Shown here: in pieces, positions 1-6,720 of the stretch
How positions within the stretch are numbered: the stretch's first letter is position 1
Layout: every line of letters starts with the position of its first letter
NCBI GenBank assembly: GCA_945863825.1
Contig: CAMBBY010000054.1
Location: forward strand, 1 to 7,126
Length of the DNA stretch: 7,126 nt
Direction: 5' to 3'
Origin: an uncultured Prevotella sp.
GTDB taxonomy: Bacteria; Bacteroidota; Bacteroidia; Bacteroidales; Bacteroidaceae
The notes under the pieces: model-generated
Databases searched by the model: none
Told to the model about the DNA's origin: nothing
Seen by the model: only the letters and a program-made list of their open reading frames with translations
Program-made: the position numbers and the translations under genes

Positions 1-52
1 CATACGAGATTCGCCTTAGTCTCGTGGGCTCGGAGATTTGTATAAGAGACAG
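1..52 (-). other. Illumina Nextera i7 adapter (non-genomic)
   Basis: Positions 1-10 are the last ten bases of the Illumina P7 oligo, 11-18 are an 8-base i7 index (TCGCCTTA), and 19-52 match the 34-base Nextera transposase adapter ending in the 19-bp Tn5 mosaic end (34-52). There is one mismatch at 38 (T for G), probably a sequencing or assembly error. Genomic DNA begins at about 53. The adapter supplies a false C-terminal tail (CLLYKSPSPRD) to the minus-strand gene reading into it, and a false MYKRQ start to plus-strand frames. This is recognised from the known adapter sequence and is close to certain. Confidence 0.98.
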
Positions 53-633
53 GTCTTACCCGAACCCGTGGTACCAGCCACCAGAATCTGTGCATTCGAT
101 ACCGAACGTCCGTTGATATTCAGTTTTGCTTCCATATCCTCTGCATACTCGCCTATCAGCAACTCCAGAGCAGGAATACCACTTCCGCCATGTCGCCTGT
201 CGCTTGCAGCAAAGAGGAAAGCATTCAGATTCTCATCTTCCGAAAGATAAGCGATACCCCGATAGATTTCCTTCGCCACGATGCGACCCACGATACTGGC
301 ATTCTGCCAATCCACCTCACAATCTCTATATCTCAACTTCAACAAAGCCGAAAAAAGCGACTTTTTATTGTCCTTGGTAAAGAAACTAGGCATGATACGC
401 TGAGAAGATTTCGATAATCCGATATCTCCCAAACCATCCACACTTCTCTTCTCCGTTAAGCTCAAACTGGCTATCAGGCAGATTCGCATCACCTTATTCA
501 GGGTTAGCATGGCATCCCTCTCCCCTTCCACTTGCCGCGAAAGGTTCAAACGCTTCTCCAGTTTTTCCTTCAAAGGCATGATGGCTTCTACCATACCTTC
601 TGCCTGTCGTATATTCTCTAATGCTACTTCCAT
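53..633 (-). CDS. DndE-like/HerA-FtsK-type ATPase, C-terminally cut by contig end
   Basis: Only the first 193 residues are genomic, plus two bases of the next codon. Residues about 25-62 (RLNLS...ICLIASLSL) and 80-103 (SALLKLRY region) resemble DndE, the small helical DNA-binding protein of phosphorothioation systems. Residues 183-194 (ILVAGTTGSGKT) are a Walker A of the HerA/FtsK translocase type. The reading frame then enters adapter, so Walker B, the sensor and the rest of the motor are unseen. The ATG at 631-633 is preceded by GGAG (644-647 on the plus strand, 10 nt away) and lies 28 nt after the stop of the DndD-like gene, so the two are probably co-transcribed. HerA-type motors often pair with nucleases in defence loci. 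Inferred role: DNA-binding, DNA-pumping subunit of the system. The DndE match is from memory of the family and is moderate; the P-loop is clear. Confidence 0.72.
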
Positions 634-661
634 ATTTATATTGCTCCGTCAATATGCAACA

Positions 662-2662
662 TTATTCATTACACATTACTCCAAAATATCCTTCCTCCAC
701 GTGGGTGCTCTGACTTTCCACATCTCTTACCAGTGTATAAGAACGGGAGAGGAATGGTTCCAGCTTCATGTAATCCTTATCCTTTCTGATTTCCGAAGTG
801 GTGCAGAGCAGGATGGTTTGCTCGGCAAGTCCCGGGAAGTATTCTTCCATCAGCACATCACGGCTCTCCTCATCCAATACACCCATCACGGTATCTATCA
901 TCACAGGTGGATTATAGTCGCCCAGATTTCGAAGCACCTTCAGCAACACCTGGATAAAGATTTGCTTGGATGCCGCATTCAGTTGGTTGAGCGAGATTTC
1001 ATTTCCTGCCTTGTGATAGAGACGGATGGTGAAATTCTCCATACTGTCTGATAGCTCTACCTTGGCGATGCATCCCTTGTAGGAAATGAGGAGTTTGTTG
1101 AGTTGCTCCTTCATATCCTCCTCTATCTTTTCCTTCTTGCGCTTAAGCAGAGTGTCGGCAACATCCTCAAAGAAAGGCTTCAGTTTCACCAGCATGTCAT
1201 ATTTCACATCAGGTTCCTGCTGTATCTGCACATCAAACTGATGAATCTTCCGCTCCAGTTTCTCAATGCTCACCTTTCTGTCATCCGCCTCCTTCTTCAA
1301 GATTTCGAGTTCAAGGCTAGCCTCCTCGTATGCCTTGATGATTTCGGTATTGCCGCTTACCATGCTACGACGGAGCAGAGCAATCTGACTCTGCTGATTA
1401 TCATAGTTCTCCAACCGCTTTTCCAAATCATAACGACTGTCATTAAGGGCGATAAACTCATTCACAGCATTGGCACCCAGCAGATTCTTGAGCGCATCAA
1501 ACTCGCTTTCATCCAGGAAAGCATAGTCGTCCTTGCGCTGCAAAGCTTCCTGCTGACTCTTCAGGTAAGCCACCACATCCTCATCCTCCACGGAATCCGG
1601 ACAGAGGCACTTTGATTTCAGATAACCAAGAATCTTGGTAGTTACCTCACGCATCTGCTCCAGGGAGAGCACCCCTTCACGTTCCTGCTTCAAGGCTTCT
1701 TTCTGTCGGATGATGTCGTTCACCTCGTTTGTGATTCCCTGTGCAAGTTTCGGAAAGAACACGTTGATTTCCAAAGTCTCCACCACCTGCTTCAATTGGG
1801 CATTATATCGCTTTGACAACTCCTGCGTATCCTTCACGCTGGCCTCCAGATCCTGAATCTTCCGTGCAGTCTCGGCAGAATCCTTGGCACCTTCCTTGGC
1901 GGCATCATATTCAGCCTGAATGGAAACCAGATATTTGTACTTATCATCCTGATGCTTGGTATTCTCCTCCTGCAAAGCCACCAGTTGGTTGCGCTGTTCG
2001 CAAAGCCCATTATATTCTTCAGCCTCCTTCTGCGCCTCCAGTCTCCTTGCCGCCCATTCCTGCTGCTGATGCTCGGCAGCATTCTTTAATTGCAGATACT
2101 TGTTGAATCCCATCACATTCTGGATATTATCCTTGATGATTTGGGCAAAGACATTCTCCTTCAAGAGCTCGCTCGACTGCATGGCATCAAAGAGGAAATA
2201 CTTGCTGAGTTCCTGCGGCAGGTTTGCCTTGATGATTTTGTTCACCTGCTGCTCGTTGATGGCACGCTGCTGCGGAGGCGTAGCCGTGCCATAGGAGAAA
2301 GGCGTGCCATCCATATTGAGCAGCACATTCTCCATAGGCTTGTTGGCAGGATTAAGCTTATAGGTGCGACGCAGCAGATACTGCTGCTTACGTCCGAGCA
2401 CCATACCTTCGAAAGAGAGTTCAAGTACGATGGTAGGCTCCACCTTTCCCAAGGCACCATTGTTCAGGAGTTCCTGAAAATGCGCCTTATTCTGAATCTT
2501 CAGTCCATAAAGAGCCCCACAGATAGCTTCGAACAGCGTAGTCTTACCACCACCGTTCATACCACCTATCAGGATGATGGGCTGATCGGGGTTCACCGAC
2601 AAATCCAAGTCAAGACTCAGATAAGTCTTATAGTTCTTGATTTTGATTCTTTTGATAATCAT
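662..2662 (-). CDS. DndD-like SMC/Rad50-type ATPase
   Basis: This is a complete 666-residue protein. The N-terminus (MIIKRIKIKNYKTY) is the usual opening of RecF/SMC/DndD ATPases. Walker A is GGMNGGGKTT at 33-42. Residues about 190-290 and 410-525 are charged, heptad-rich coiled coil. Between the arms lies KCLCPD (351-356), where a Rad50 zinc hook would have CxxC. The C-terminal head has an ABC-signature-like segment SLNQLNAASKQ (557-567), then a DndD-type Walker B PPVMIDTVMGVLDEESR (585-601) and the EYFPGLAEQTILLCTTSEI strand (607-624). The order and the D-T Walker B match DndD (DNA sulfur modification protein D) more closely than SbcC. Known DndD proteins have ATPase activity and work with DndC/DndE. 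Here the partners are Type III Mod/Res and a DndE/HerA-like protein, so the role is inferred to be defence. The start lies 38 nt after the small gene; the upstream spacer is an AGAAYGA heptamer repeat rather than a classical Shine-Dalgarno. Confidence 0.85.
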   Translation of the reverse strand: MIIKRIKIKNYKTYLSLDLDLSVNPDQPIILIGGMNGGGKTTLFEAICGALYGLKIQNKAHFQELLNNGALGKVEPTIVLELSFEGMVLGRKQQYLLRRTYKLNPANKPMENVLLNMDGTPFSYGTATPPQQRAINEQQVNKIIKANLPQELSKYFLFDAMQSSELLKENVFAQIIKDNIQNVMGFNKYLQLKNAAEHQQQEWAARRLEAQKEAEEYNGLCEQRNQLVALQEENTKHQDDKYKYLVSIQAEYDAAKEGAKDSAETARKIQDLEASVKDTQELSKRYNAQLKQVVETLEINVFFPKLAQGITNEVNDIIRQKEALKQEREGVLSLEQMREVTTKILGYLKSKCLCPDSVEDEDVVAYLKSQQEALQRKDDYAFLDESEFDALKNLLGANAVNEFIALNDSRYDLEKRLENYDNQQSQIALLRRSMVSGNTEIIKAYEEASLELEILKKEADDRKVSIEKLERKIHQFDVQIQQEPDVKYDMLVKLKPFFEDVADTLLKRKKEKIEEDMKEQLNKLLISYKGCIAKVELSDSMENFTIRLYHKAGNEISLNQLNAASKQIFIQVLLKVLRNLGDYNPPVMIDTVMGVLDEESRDVLMEEYFPGLAEQTILLCTTSEIRKDKDYMKLEPFLSRSYTLVRDVESQSTHVEEGYFGVMCNE

Positions 2663-2665
2663 AAT

Positions 2666-2700
2666 CTATTCTTCACTCTTCGTTCTTCATTCTTGGTTCT
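2666..2700 (-). repeat. Tandem heptamer repeat (AGAAYGA type), 5 units
   Basis: The spacer between the small gene and the DndD-like gene is almost entirely five 7-bp units. In minus-strand order they are AGAACCA, AGAATGA, AGAACGA, AGAGTGA and AGAATAG. It begins directly after the stop codon of the small gene and ends three bases before the ATG of the DndD-like gene. The purine-rich strand is the mRNA strand and occupies the ribosome-binding region. Similar GAAGARTGAAGA tracts between genes are, from memory, common in Bacteroidales. Because the period is seven and some units contain TGA, stops fall in different frames. Confidence 0.8.
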
Positions 2701-2916
2701 TTACTTGATCTGAGAAATCGCCTCGGCGATAATCTTCTCAGTATCCTCGTCATTCATTTCTATCTTATCCACCTTGGCTGCATGATATTTGCGCAGGATT
2801 TCCTCGCTCATCCAGTCGAAGTCAATCTCATGCTTCTCGCATAGCGTCCTGATCAGGTCAAGGTCTTCCTTTCGGATGCCATAGTGCAAGAATTTTCCAT
2901 CTAGTCCCTTTGCCAT
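2701..2916 (-). CDS. Small protein of DNA-modification/defence operon, 71 aa
   Basis: A short acidic-basic protein, probably all helical (MAKGLDGKFLHYGIRKEDLD at the start, DTEKIIAEAISQIK at the end). It has no signal peptide, membrane segment or metal motif. It sits between res (37-nt gap) and the DndD-like gene (38-nt gap), all on the minus strand. AAGGTG (2925-2930 on the plus strand) lies 8 nt before the ATG and is a reasonable ribosome-binding site. It resembles the family that public annotation calls 'DNA modification system-associated small protein', recognised from memory and not searched. The biochemical function is unknown; an adaptor or regulator linking Res to the SMC-like ATPase would be a guess. 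Frame, spacing and operon position make it very likely a real gene. Confidence 0.78.
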   Translation of the reverse strand: MAKGLDGKFLHYGIRKEDLDLIRTLCEKHEIDFDWMSEEILRKYHAAKVDKIEMNDEDTEKIIAEAISQIK

Positions 2917-2953
2917 CGTTATTACACCTTATTATATATGTAGCGTTTATGCC

Positions 2954-5308
2954 CTATTTATATTCTTTCGGATAGAAACTATCCCACTCCACGATGTCTG
3001 TAGTGTTTTCTATCTTCAGCGGACAATACTTCCAGTTGTTATTTCTCTCGATGATGATACCACCCTTCAGATGCTTGTCCTTGTTCTCTTCGCTCGCCAT
3101 ATAGTCGATGAGAGCATTATGCTTTTCTACGGCATCCACATCACTTCCAGCACTCTTGGTATCGAAGAGGAAGACCTGACCATTCTTCATGCGAATCACG
3201 AAATCTACATAGAAGAGGGCTTTATGCCCCTCCTTGTTCTCGTAACTGATGGCATAATGCTGCCTGCCGGCATCACCATTCTTATACCACCAGTCAATAT
3301 ACTCCCTGTTGGATTCCAGGAAAGCTTCGAAACGCTCTTCAGGCTTAGAGGCATTCTTTAATTCTACAAATGGCAGAAGAGCATGATCTCGTACCTCATC
3401 CTTGATGTGATGACTTTCTTCCTTATAGAGTCGTTCCACTGGAACCTCCCAGTCATAAGTTTTATAAAACTTTGCATTCTGCTGATTCTGCCGCTCCTCA
3501 AGTATTTTCTGATAACGATTCAAGGCACGGTCTATCAAATCTGCAAACACCTCCTTATTACCATGATAAAGAATCACCTTCACGGCATCCGTCTCAAAGA
3601 GTTCAAACAAGTCTTCCATCAGTTCCTTCAAGGCAAAAGCCAATGTCGTGACACTCACCTTCTCAAACTTCGAACCAATACACTTGGCACAGAAAGCATT
3701 GAATGAATTGTTCAATTCCTGCATCGTGCGGACATATCTTGCCTTCTTATCCACATGAGTCTCACCTGTCTCACCCGTGATGCTGACATCCTCTATCAAA
3801 TCGATACCAATGCTTCTTACCTTAAAGGTAATCTTGTCCTCACATGCCTTTCTGTTTTTGGCATAAATGCTCTCTGCAGCCTCAACATCTTCGGAATCTT
3901 CTTCATCCACATTACCCTCCAAGTCATCTATCGTGAAAAGAGACAACTGGCGGTTCTTAACCAGAAGAATATCTTCAAAGACTTTTGCAAGTACCTTCTT
4001 GAAATCTGGTCCCAGTCGCTTACGTGCAATGGCAGGACGCTCACAATATTCAGAACGCAGCACCACATTGCATAGATTCTCACGACGAACAGCATGAATA
4101 TTCGACATATAGTCCATATCATCTTGCACAATCTTGATGATGTCTTTGCTGAGATTGGTATATACATAGCCCCAATTCAGTCGGTCATCCTCATAGAAAT
4201 GCTGCTCTGGCATACGAAGAATGCGCCCCACGGTCTGAGCTGTGAAAGTAAAACTCTCTATCTTTCGGAAGATGAGGAGCACAGCGGCACGAGGGCAGTC
4301 CCATCCCAGAGCGATGGCCTGCTTGAAGAGCAATACTTCGGTCAGATTATCCGGTTTCTCTATACCATCCAGATTCTCCTTTTCATCGCTGAGCCATATC
4401 GCCAACTTGCCATTGTCAACATTGATATTCTTGATGGTGTCCAGATATTGCATCACCTCTTCCTTGATGCTTTCATCATCCTTATCCATCTTATCTTTAT
4501 CATTAGGCAACTGAATAAGCAGCAGAGGATTGATATGAACACCTATCTTTCGATAAGCCTCAGCCAACTCTTCCCGTTTCTTCAAGGCAAGGCTCACCAG
4601 ATGCTGGTTCAAAGAGCCATTCGGATCCGTAAAGTTCAAGGCTGGATTCAATACCACGCCCTGTTTAATCATACCTTCTCTAACAACAGCCTCTCTAGGA
4701 ATCTTCACATCCAAATCACCTTTTGTCTCAGGGGTTGCCGAGATACGAAGCTCAACTTTTGGATTGATGTTTTTCAACACATTCTCAGTCTTGTTGGCGA
4801 GTTTGCTGGCAAACATGTGCTCTTCGTCGATAATAACGACGATAGGAATATTCTGTTCTTCCTGGGTTCTGCGAGTAAGATCGTATAGCGAAGCACTCTG
4901 CTCCGTATCACGTATCATCACGGCATTATCCCTACTGATACTCTCCCAATTGACGAAAAGGATTTCTCCCGGATGGATGTAGCCTTCGGCAGAATGGTCG
5001 AGGTCGTCATAAATGACCGGATGCAACTCCTGTCCTTCCGTAAAGAAGGTTTTCATCTTGAAGTAGCTCTGCTCATGAAGCTTGTTGGGGGCAATCCAAA
5101 TATATGCCAACTCTTTATAAGGTACATCCGTACGGTCTCTCAACTCTGCATTCAGTCGGAGCAACATTTCTGATGCCATCACCGTCTTGCCAGCACCTGT
5201 TGGAGCCTTGAATACGAGTGTGTGGCGCATACCTGAATAGGTAAGCAGGTCAATAGTCTTATCTACCAATTCCTTGACTGCTTTCTGCTGATATTGTATC
5301 TGTTTCAT
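2954..5308 (-). CDS. res: Type III restriction enzyme Res subunit (SF2 helicase + PD-(D/E)XK nuclease)
   Basis: A complete 784-residue protein. The SF2 helicase core is in order: Walker A APTGAGKT (35-42), motif II DEEH in VVIIDEEHMF (161-164), motif III SATPE (190-194), motif V-like ALGWDCPRAAVLLIFRK (333-349) and motif VI QTVGRILR (358-365). The C-terminal nuclease shows the PD-(D/E)XK pattern as D702 in FYVDF and D716-x-K718 in FLFDTK, with an acidic helix (KPEERFEAFLES) upstream. Known Type III Res proteins act with a Mod dimer: ATP-driven movement from unmethylated sites, then cleavage. It is shorter than EcoP15I Res (about 970 residues) but keeps all catalytic parts. The ATG overlaps the mod stop (ATGA, 5305-5308), and GGAGG inside the mod end (5315-5319 on the plus strand) lies 6 nt upstream, so translation is probably coupled. 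With mod broken, Res may lack its recognition partner. Confidence 0.93.
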   Translation of the reverse strand: MKQIQYQQKAVKELVDKTIDLLTYSGMRHTLVFKAPTGAGKTVMASEMLLRLNAELRDRTDVPYKELAYIWIAPNKLHEQSYFKMKTFFTEGQELHPVIYDDLDHSAEGYIHPGEILFVNWESISRDNAVMIRDTEQSASLYDLTRRTQEEQNIPIVVIIDEEHMFASKLANKTENVLKNINPKVELRISATPETKGDLDVKIPREAVVREGMIKQGVVLNPALNFTDPNGSLNQHLVSLALKKREELAEAYRKIGVHINPLLLIQLPNDKDKMDKDDESIKEEVMQYLDTIKNINVDNGKLAIWLSDEKENLDGIEKPDNLTEVLLFKQAIALGWDCPRAAVLLIFRKIESFTFTAQTVGRILRMPEQHFYEDDRLNWGYVYTNLSKDIIKIVQDDMDYMSNIHAVRRENLCNVVLRSEYCERPAIARKRLGPDFKKVLAKVFEDILLVKNRQLSLFTIDDLEGNVDEEDSEDVEAAESIYAKNRKACEDKITFKVRSIGIDLIEDVSITGETGETHVDKKARYVRTMQELNNSFNAFCAKCIGSKFEKVSVTTLAFALKELMEDLFELFETDAVKVILYHGNKEVFADLIDRALNRYQKILEERQNQQNAKFYKTYDWEVPVERLYKEESHHIKDEVRDHALLPFVELKNASKPEERFEAFLESNREYIDWWYKNGDAGRQHYAISYENKEGHKALFYVDFVIRMKNGQVFLFDTKSAGSDVDAVEKHNALIDYMASEENKDKHLKGGIIIERNNNWKYCPLKIENTTDIVEWDSFYPKEYK

Positions 5309-6423
5309 TCGTCGCCTCCTTCCCTGTTATCTTTGATTTCACTTGCTGCCATCGTATATGTTTGATTTTGAAATAAATCCGATTCTTCGACTGTTCTCGC
5401 TTCTGAATCCGTTTCTTCTGCAACATCCTCCAGGAGTTGCGCTTGACGCTTCTTTAGCAAAACCCTGCGATAAGCATTCTGTACGGCATCAGGCATGGCA
5501 CAAAGCGAAACGTAATCTGCCACATCCTCAAACTCATCATCATAAGCATAGCCGTTTGGCGAGAAGACATAGACCATGAGTTTGCCGTTCTCCTTACTTT
5601 CGGCATTCTTGAATTCCTGCTTCATCAACTCTACCAGGGCTTGAATAGCCTCAGCGCGATAAATCACCAGCATTCGCTTAGTTCCATCATTGCTCTCGAA
5701 ATAGCGAGCTATCTTGTTATTGATATTCTTGCCAGCAAATGGCTTCTCGATATATGTATCGTTGTGAATGCAAAGCATATCTGTAGAGAGTGCCATCAAA
5801 TTACGCAGATTCTTCGGACTCTTATCACGAGGCACAAACTTTGTCTTGTAATAACGAAGGTTGTTACGGGTTAAGCCAGGAACTTTTTCTCCCTTAGGAG
5901 TTGTATAGCCCAGGATAACTCGACGGTTTCGCTCGTAAGTTACATTCTCACAAATTCCATTCTCGTTATTGGTAACCAAGATACATTGGCGATGCCCGCC
6001 ATCTTCGGCGTTCAATTGCATTGTGGCATGAAGAGTTGTACCGGAACCAGCGAAGAAGTCTAAAATAATTGCCCTTTTATTCCCATGATGGCTTATTACA
6101 TTAGTTATCAATTCAACAGGCTTCGGATTAGTAAATATATCTTTTTTACCAAACAGAGAAGTTAACAAGTAGCTTCCATCAGCATTTTCTGCTACATCAT
6201 ACAATATACTTCGACTTTTCTTTACCTTGACTTTTTGAGCATTTATATCAAAGTATACTTTCTCATATGGTTTGCCTTTTCTCCATTCTATTAAGTTATT
6301 ATTTAGAACATTTTCCATTCTTTGTAATCCTATACGCCAACGTCCTGGCTTTCCATCAGGAGCTATTGGAAAATAATCATTTCCTTGCTCATCCTGCATC
6401 GGCAAATAAGTCGTGATAAACAA
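5305..6423 (-). CDS. mod: Type III DNA methyltransferase Mod, C-terminal part only (5'-truncated)
   Basis: The open frame gives 372 residues from a TTG at 6421-6423; a later ATG (residue 9) is an equal candidate. Visible parts are the Mod-typical PDGKPGRWR (22-30), FTNPKPVELI (97-106), and the SAM-binding motif I LDFFAGSGTT (121-130), followed by CENVTYERNRRVILGYTTPKG (158-178) and a long C-terminal domain. In this beta-class family the catalytic DPPY motif and much of the target-recognition domain precede motif I. They are absent here, because the in-frame TAA at 6427-6429 ends the frame and no upstream frame shows Mod sequence. Intact Mods are usually about 600-700 residues, so roughly 250-350 are missing. 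As it stands it should not methylate DNA. It overlaps res by ATGA. It is probably one half of a gene split by insertion or inversion, or an assembly chimera; a naturally split subunit is less likely. Confidence 0.85.
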   Translation of the reverse strand: MFITTYLPMQDEQGNDYFPIAPDGKPGRWRIGLQRMENVLNNNLIEWRKGKPYEKVYFDINAQKVKVKKSRSILYDVAENADGSYLLTSLFGKKDIFTNPKPVELITNVISHHGNKRAIILDFFAGSGTTLHATMQLNAEDGGHRQCILVTNNENGICENVTYERNRRVILGYTTPKGEKVPGLTRNNLRYYKTKFVPRDKSPKNLRNLMALSTDMLCIHNDTYIEKPFAGKNINNKIARYFESNDGTKRMLVIYRAEAIQALVELMKQEFKNAESKENGKLMVYVFSPNGYAYDDEFEDVADYVSLCAMPDAVQNAYRRVLLKKRQAQLLEDVAEETDSEARTVEESDLFQNQTYTMAASEIKDNREGGDE

Positions 6424-6451
6424 CGATTAATATCGACAACAAATGATAGTT

Positions 6452-6481
6452 AAGGTGCTCAAAATGAGCACCTTTCTTTTT
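6452..6481 (+). terminator. Rho-independent terminator-like hairpin I
   Basis: AAGGTGCTC (6452-6460) pairs perfectly with GAGCACCTT (6466-6474) across a 5-nt loop and is followed by TCTTTTT. On the minus strand it is followed by AACTATC, so only the plus strand has a terminator-like T-tract. No plus-strand gene ends nearby to its left; the neighbour there is the minus-strand mod fragment, so the terminator is orphaned. Its left arm can also pair with 6521-6528. Confidence 0.65.
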
Positions 6482-6520
6482 AGCCTTACTATTGGTTATA
6501 ATCAATGGTAAGGCTTTTTT
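6482..6520 (+). terminator. Rho-independent terminator-like hairpin II
   Basis: AGCCTTACTATTG (6482-6494) pairs with CAATGGTAAGGCT (6503-6515) with a single T-G wobble and an 8-nt loop, followed by a run of T up to 6520. It lies directly behind hairpin I, giving a tandem plus-strand terminator. It could also be a DNA-level inverted repeat used by a recombinase. Confidence 0.65.
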
Positions 6521-6529
6521 AGCACCTTT

Positions 6530-6547
6530 TTGTACCGCTCTTGTACC
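6530..6547. repeat. Direct repeat TTGTACC, 11-bp period
   Basis: TTGTACC occurs at 6530-6536 and again at 6541-6547, an 11-bp spacing that is about one helical turn. Protein-binding direct repeats of this kind are found in recombinase or excisionase arms and in operators. Its closeness to the HTH gene makes that protein a candidate ligand, by inference only. Confidence 0.4.
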
Positions 6548-6550
6548 TCC

Positions 6551-6563
6551 ACTTTTCAAAAGT
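6551..6563. repeat. Short perfect palindrome
   Basis: ACTTTT and AAAAGT (6551-6556 and 6558-6563) are perfect inverted arms around one central base. It lies 4 bp from the TTGTACC repeats and overlaps the promoter-like core on the minus strand. It could be an operator or a recombination core; it may also be chance in AT-rich DNA. Confidence 0.35.
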
Positions 6564-6564
6564 A
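6557..6564 (-). promoter_or_regulatory. Bacteroidetes-like -7 promoter core facing the operon
   Basis: The minus strand reads TACTTTTG, an exact match to the Bacteroidetes -7 consensus TAnnTTTG. A TTTG lies upstream (in CATTTGCC), but 23 bp away, slightly longer than the usual spacing of about 20. It would fire toward the mod fragment, res and the downstream genes, crossing both hairpins in the direction that lacks a T-tract. If real, it could keep the rest of the operon expressed despite the broken mod. Confidence 0.3.
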
Positions 6565-6720
6565 ATAATATGAGACTCCATTTTTGGCAAATGAGTGCAA
6601 GATTGCCGAGAGTTTTGGACAATGATGGACGATGATATAAGACTATTGAAAATAAACGGAGTAATGACAGACGACTTTTTTCTACAATAAATTAAGTAAA
6701 AAAGTATAAAAAGCGTACAA

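Larger units (their letters stand above)
6424..6720. other. AT-rich non-coding interval between broken mod and HTH gene
   Basis: About 300 bp with no credible coding frame on either strand. Short minus-strand frames here (6389-6622 and 6519-6734) show no family motifs. The interval holds two plus-strand terminator-like hairpins (6452-6520), a TTGTACC pair spaced 11 bp (6530-6547), an 11-bp-scale palindrome (6551-6563) and a Bacteroidetes-like promoter core on the minus strand (6557-6564). This density of symmetrical sequence next to an excisionase-like gene fits the end of a mobile or invertible element. The exact junction with the former mod gene is not visible. Confidence 0.6.

Noticed and set aside
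38..250. Plus-strand frame starting MYKRQ
   Set aside because: The start codon lies inside the adapter and the frame is antisense to the HerA-like gene.
509..1051. 180-codon plus-strand frame across the DndD-like/HerA-like junction
   Set aside because: Antisense to two supported genes and lacking any family motif.
1595..1612. Rad50-type zinc hook in the DndD-like protein (KCLCPD)
   Set aside because: The spacing is CxC, not CxxC, so a canonical hook cannot be claimed.
2090..2713. 207-codon open frame on the plus strand
   Set aside because: Antisense to the N-terminal head of the DndD-like ATPase, including Walker A, and spanning the heptamer spacer; a shadow of a well-supported gene.
4094..4888. 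264-codon open frame on the plus strand
   Set aside because: It is antisense to the helicase core of res, whose motifs are all intact; its translation has no recognisable domain and is a shadow frame.
6583..6617. Possible Bacteroidetes promoter for the HTH gene (TTTG, then GAGTTTTG)
   Set aside because: The -7 element has a mismatch in its TA, the spacing is 23 bp and it lies about 100 bp from the ATG; too weak to annotate.
6389..6622. 77-codon minus-strand frame upstream of and overlapping the mod fragment, as a possible Mod N-terminus
   Set aside because: It reads through both hairpins, is in a different frame from mod and shows no DPPY or other Mod motif.
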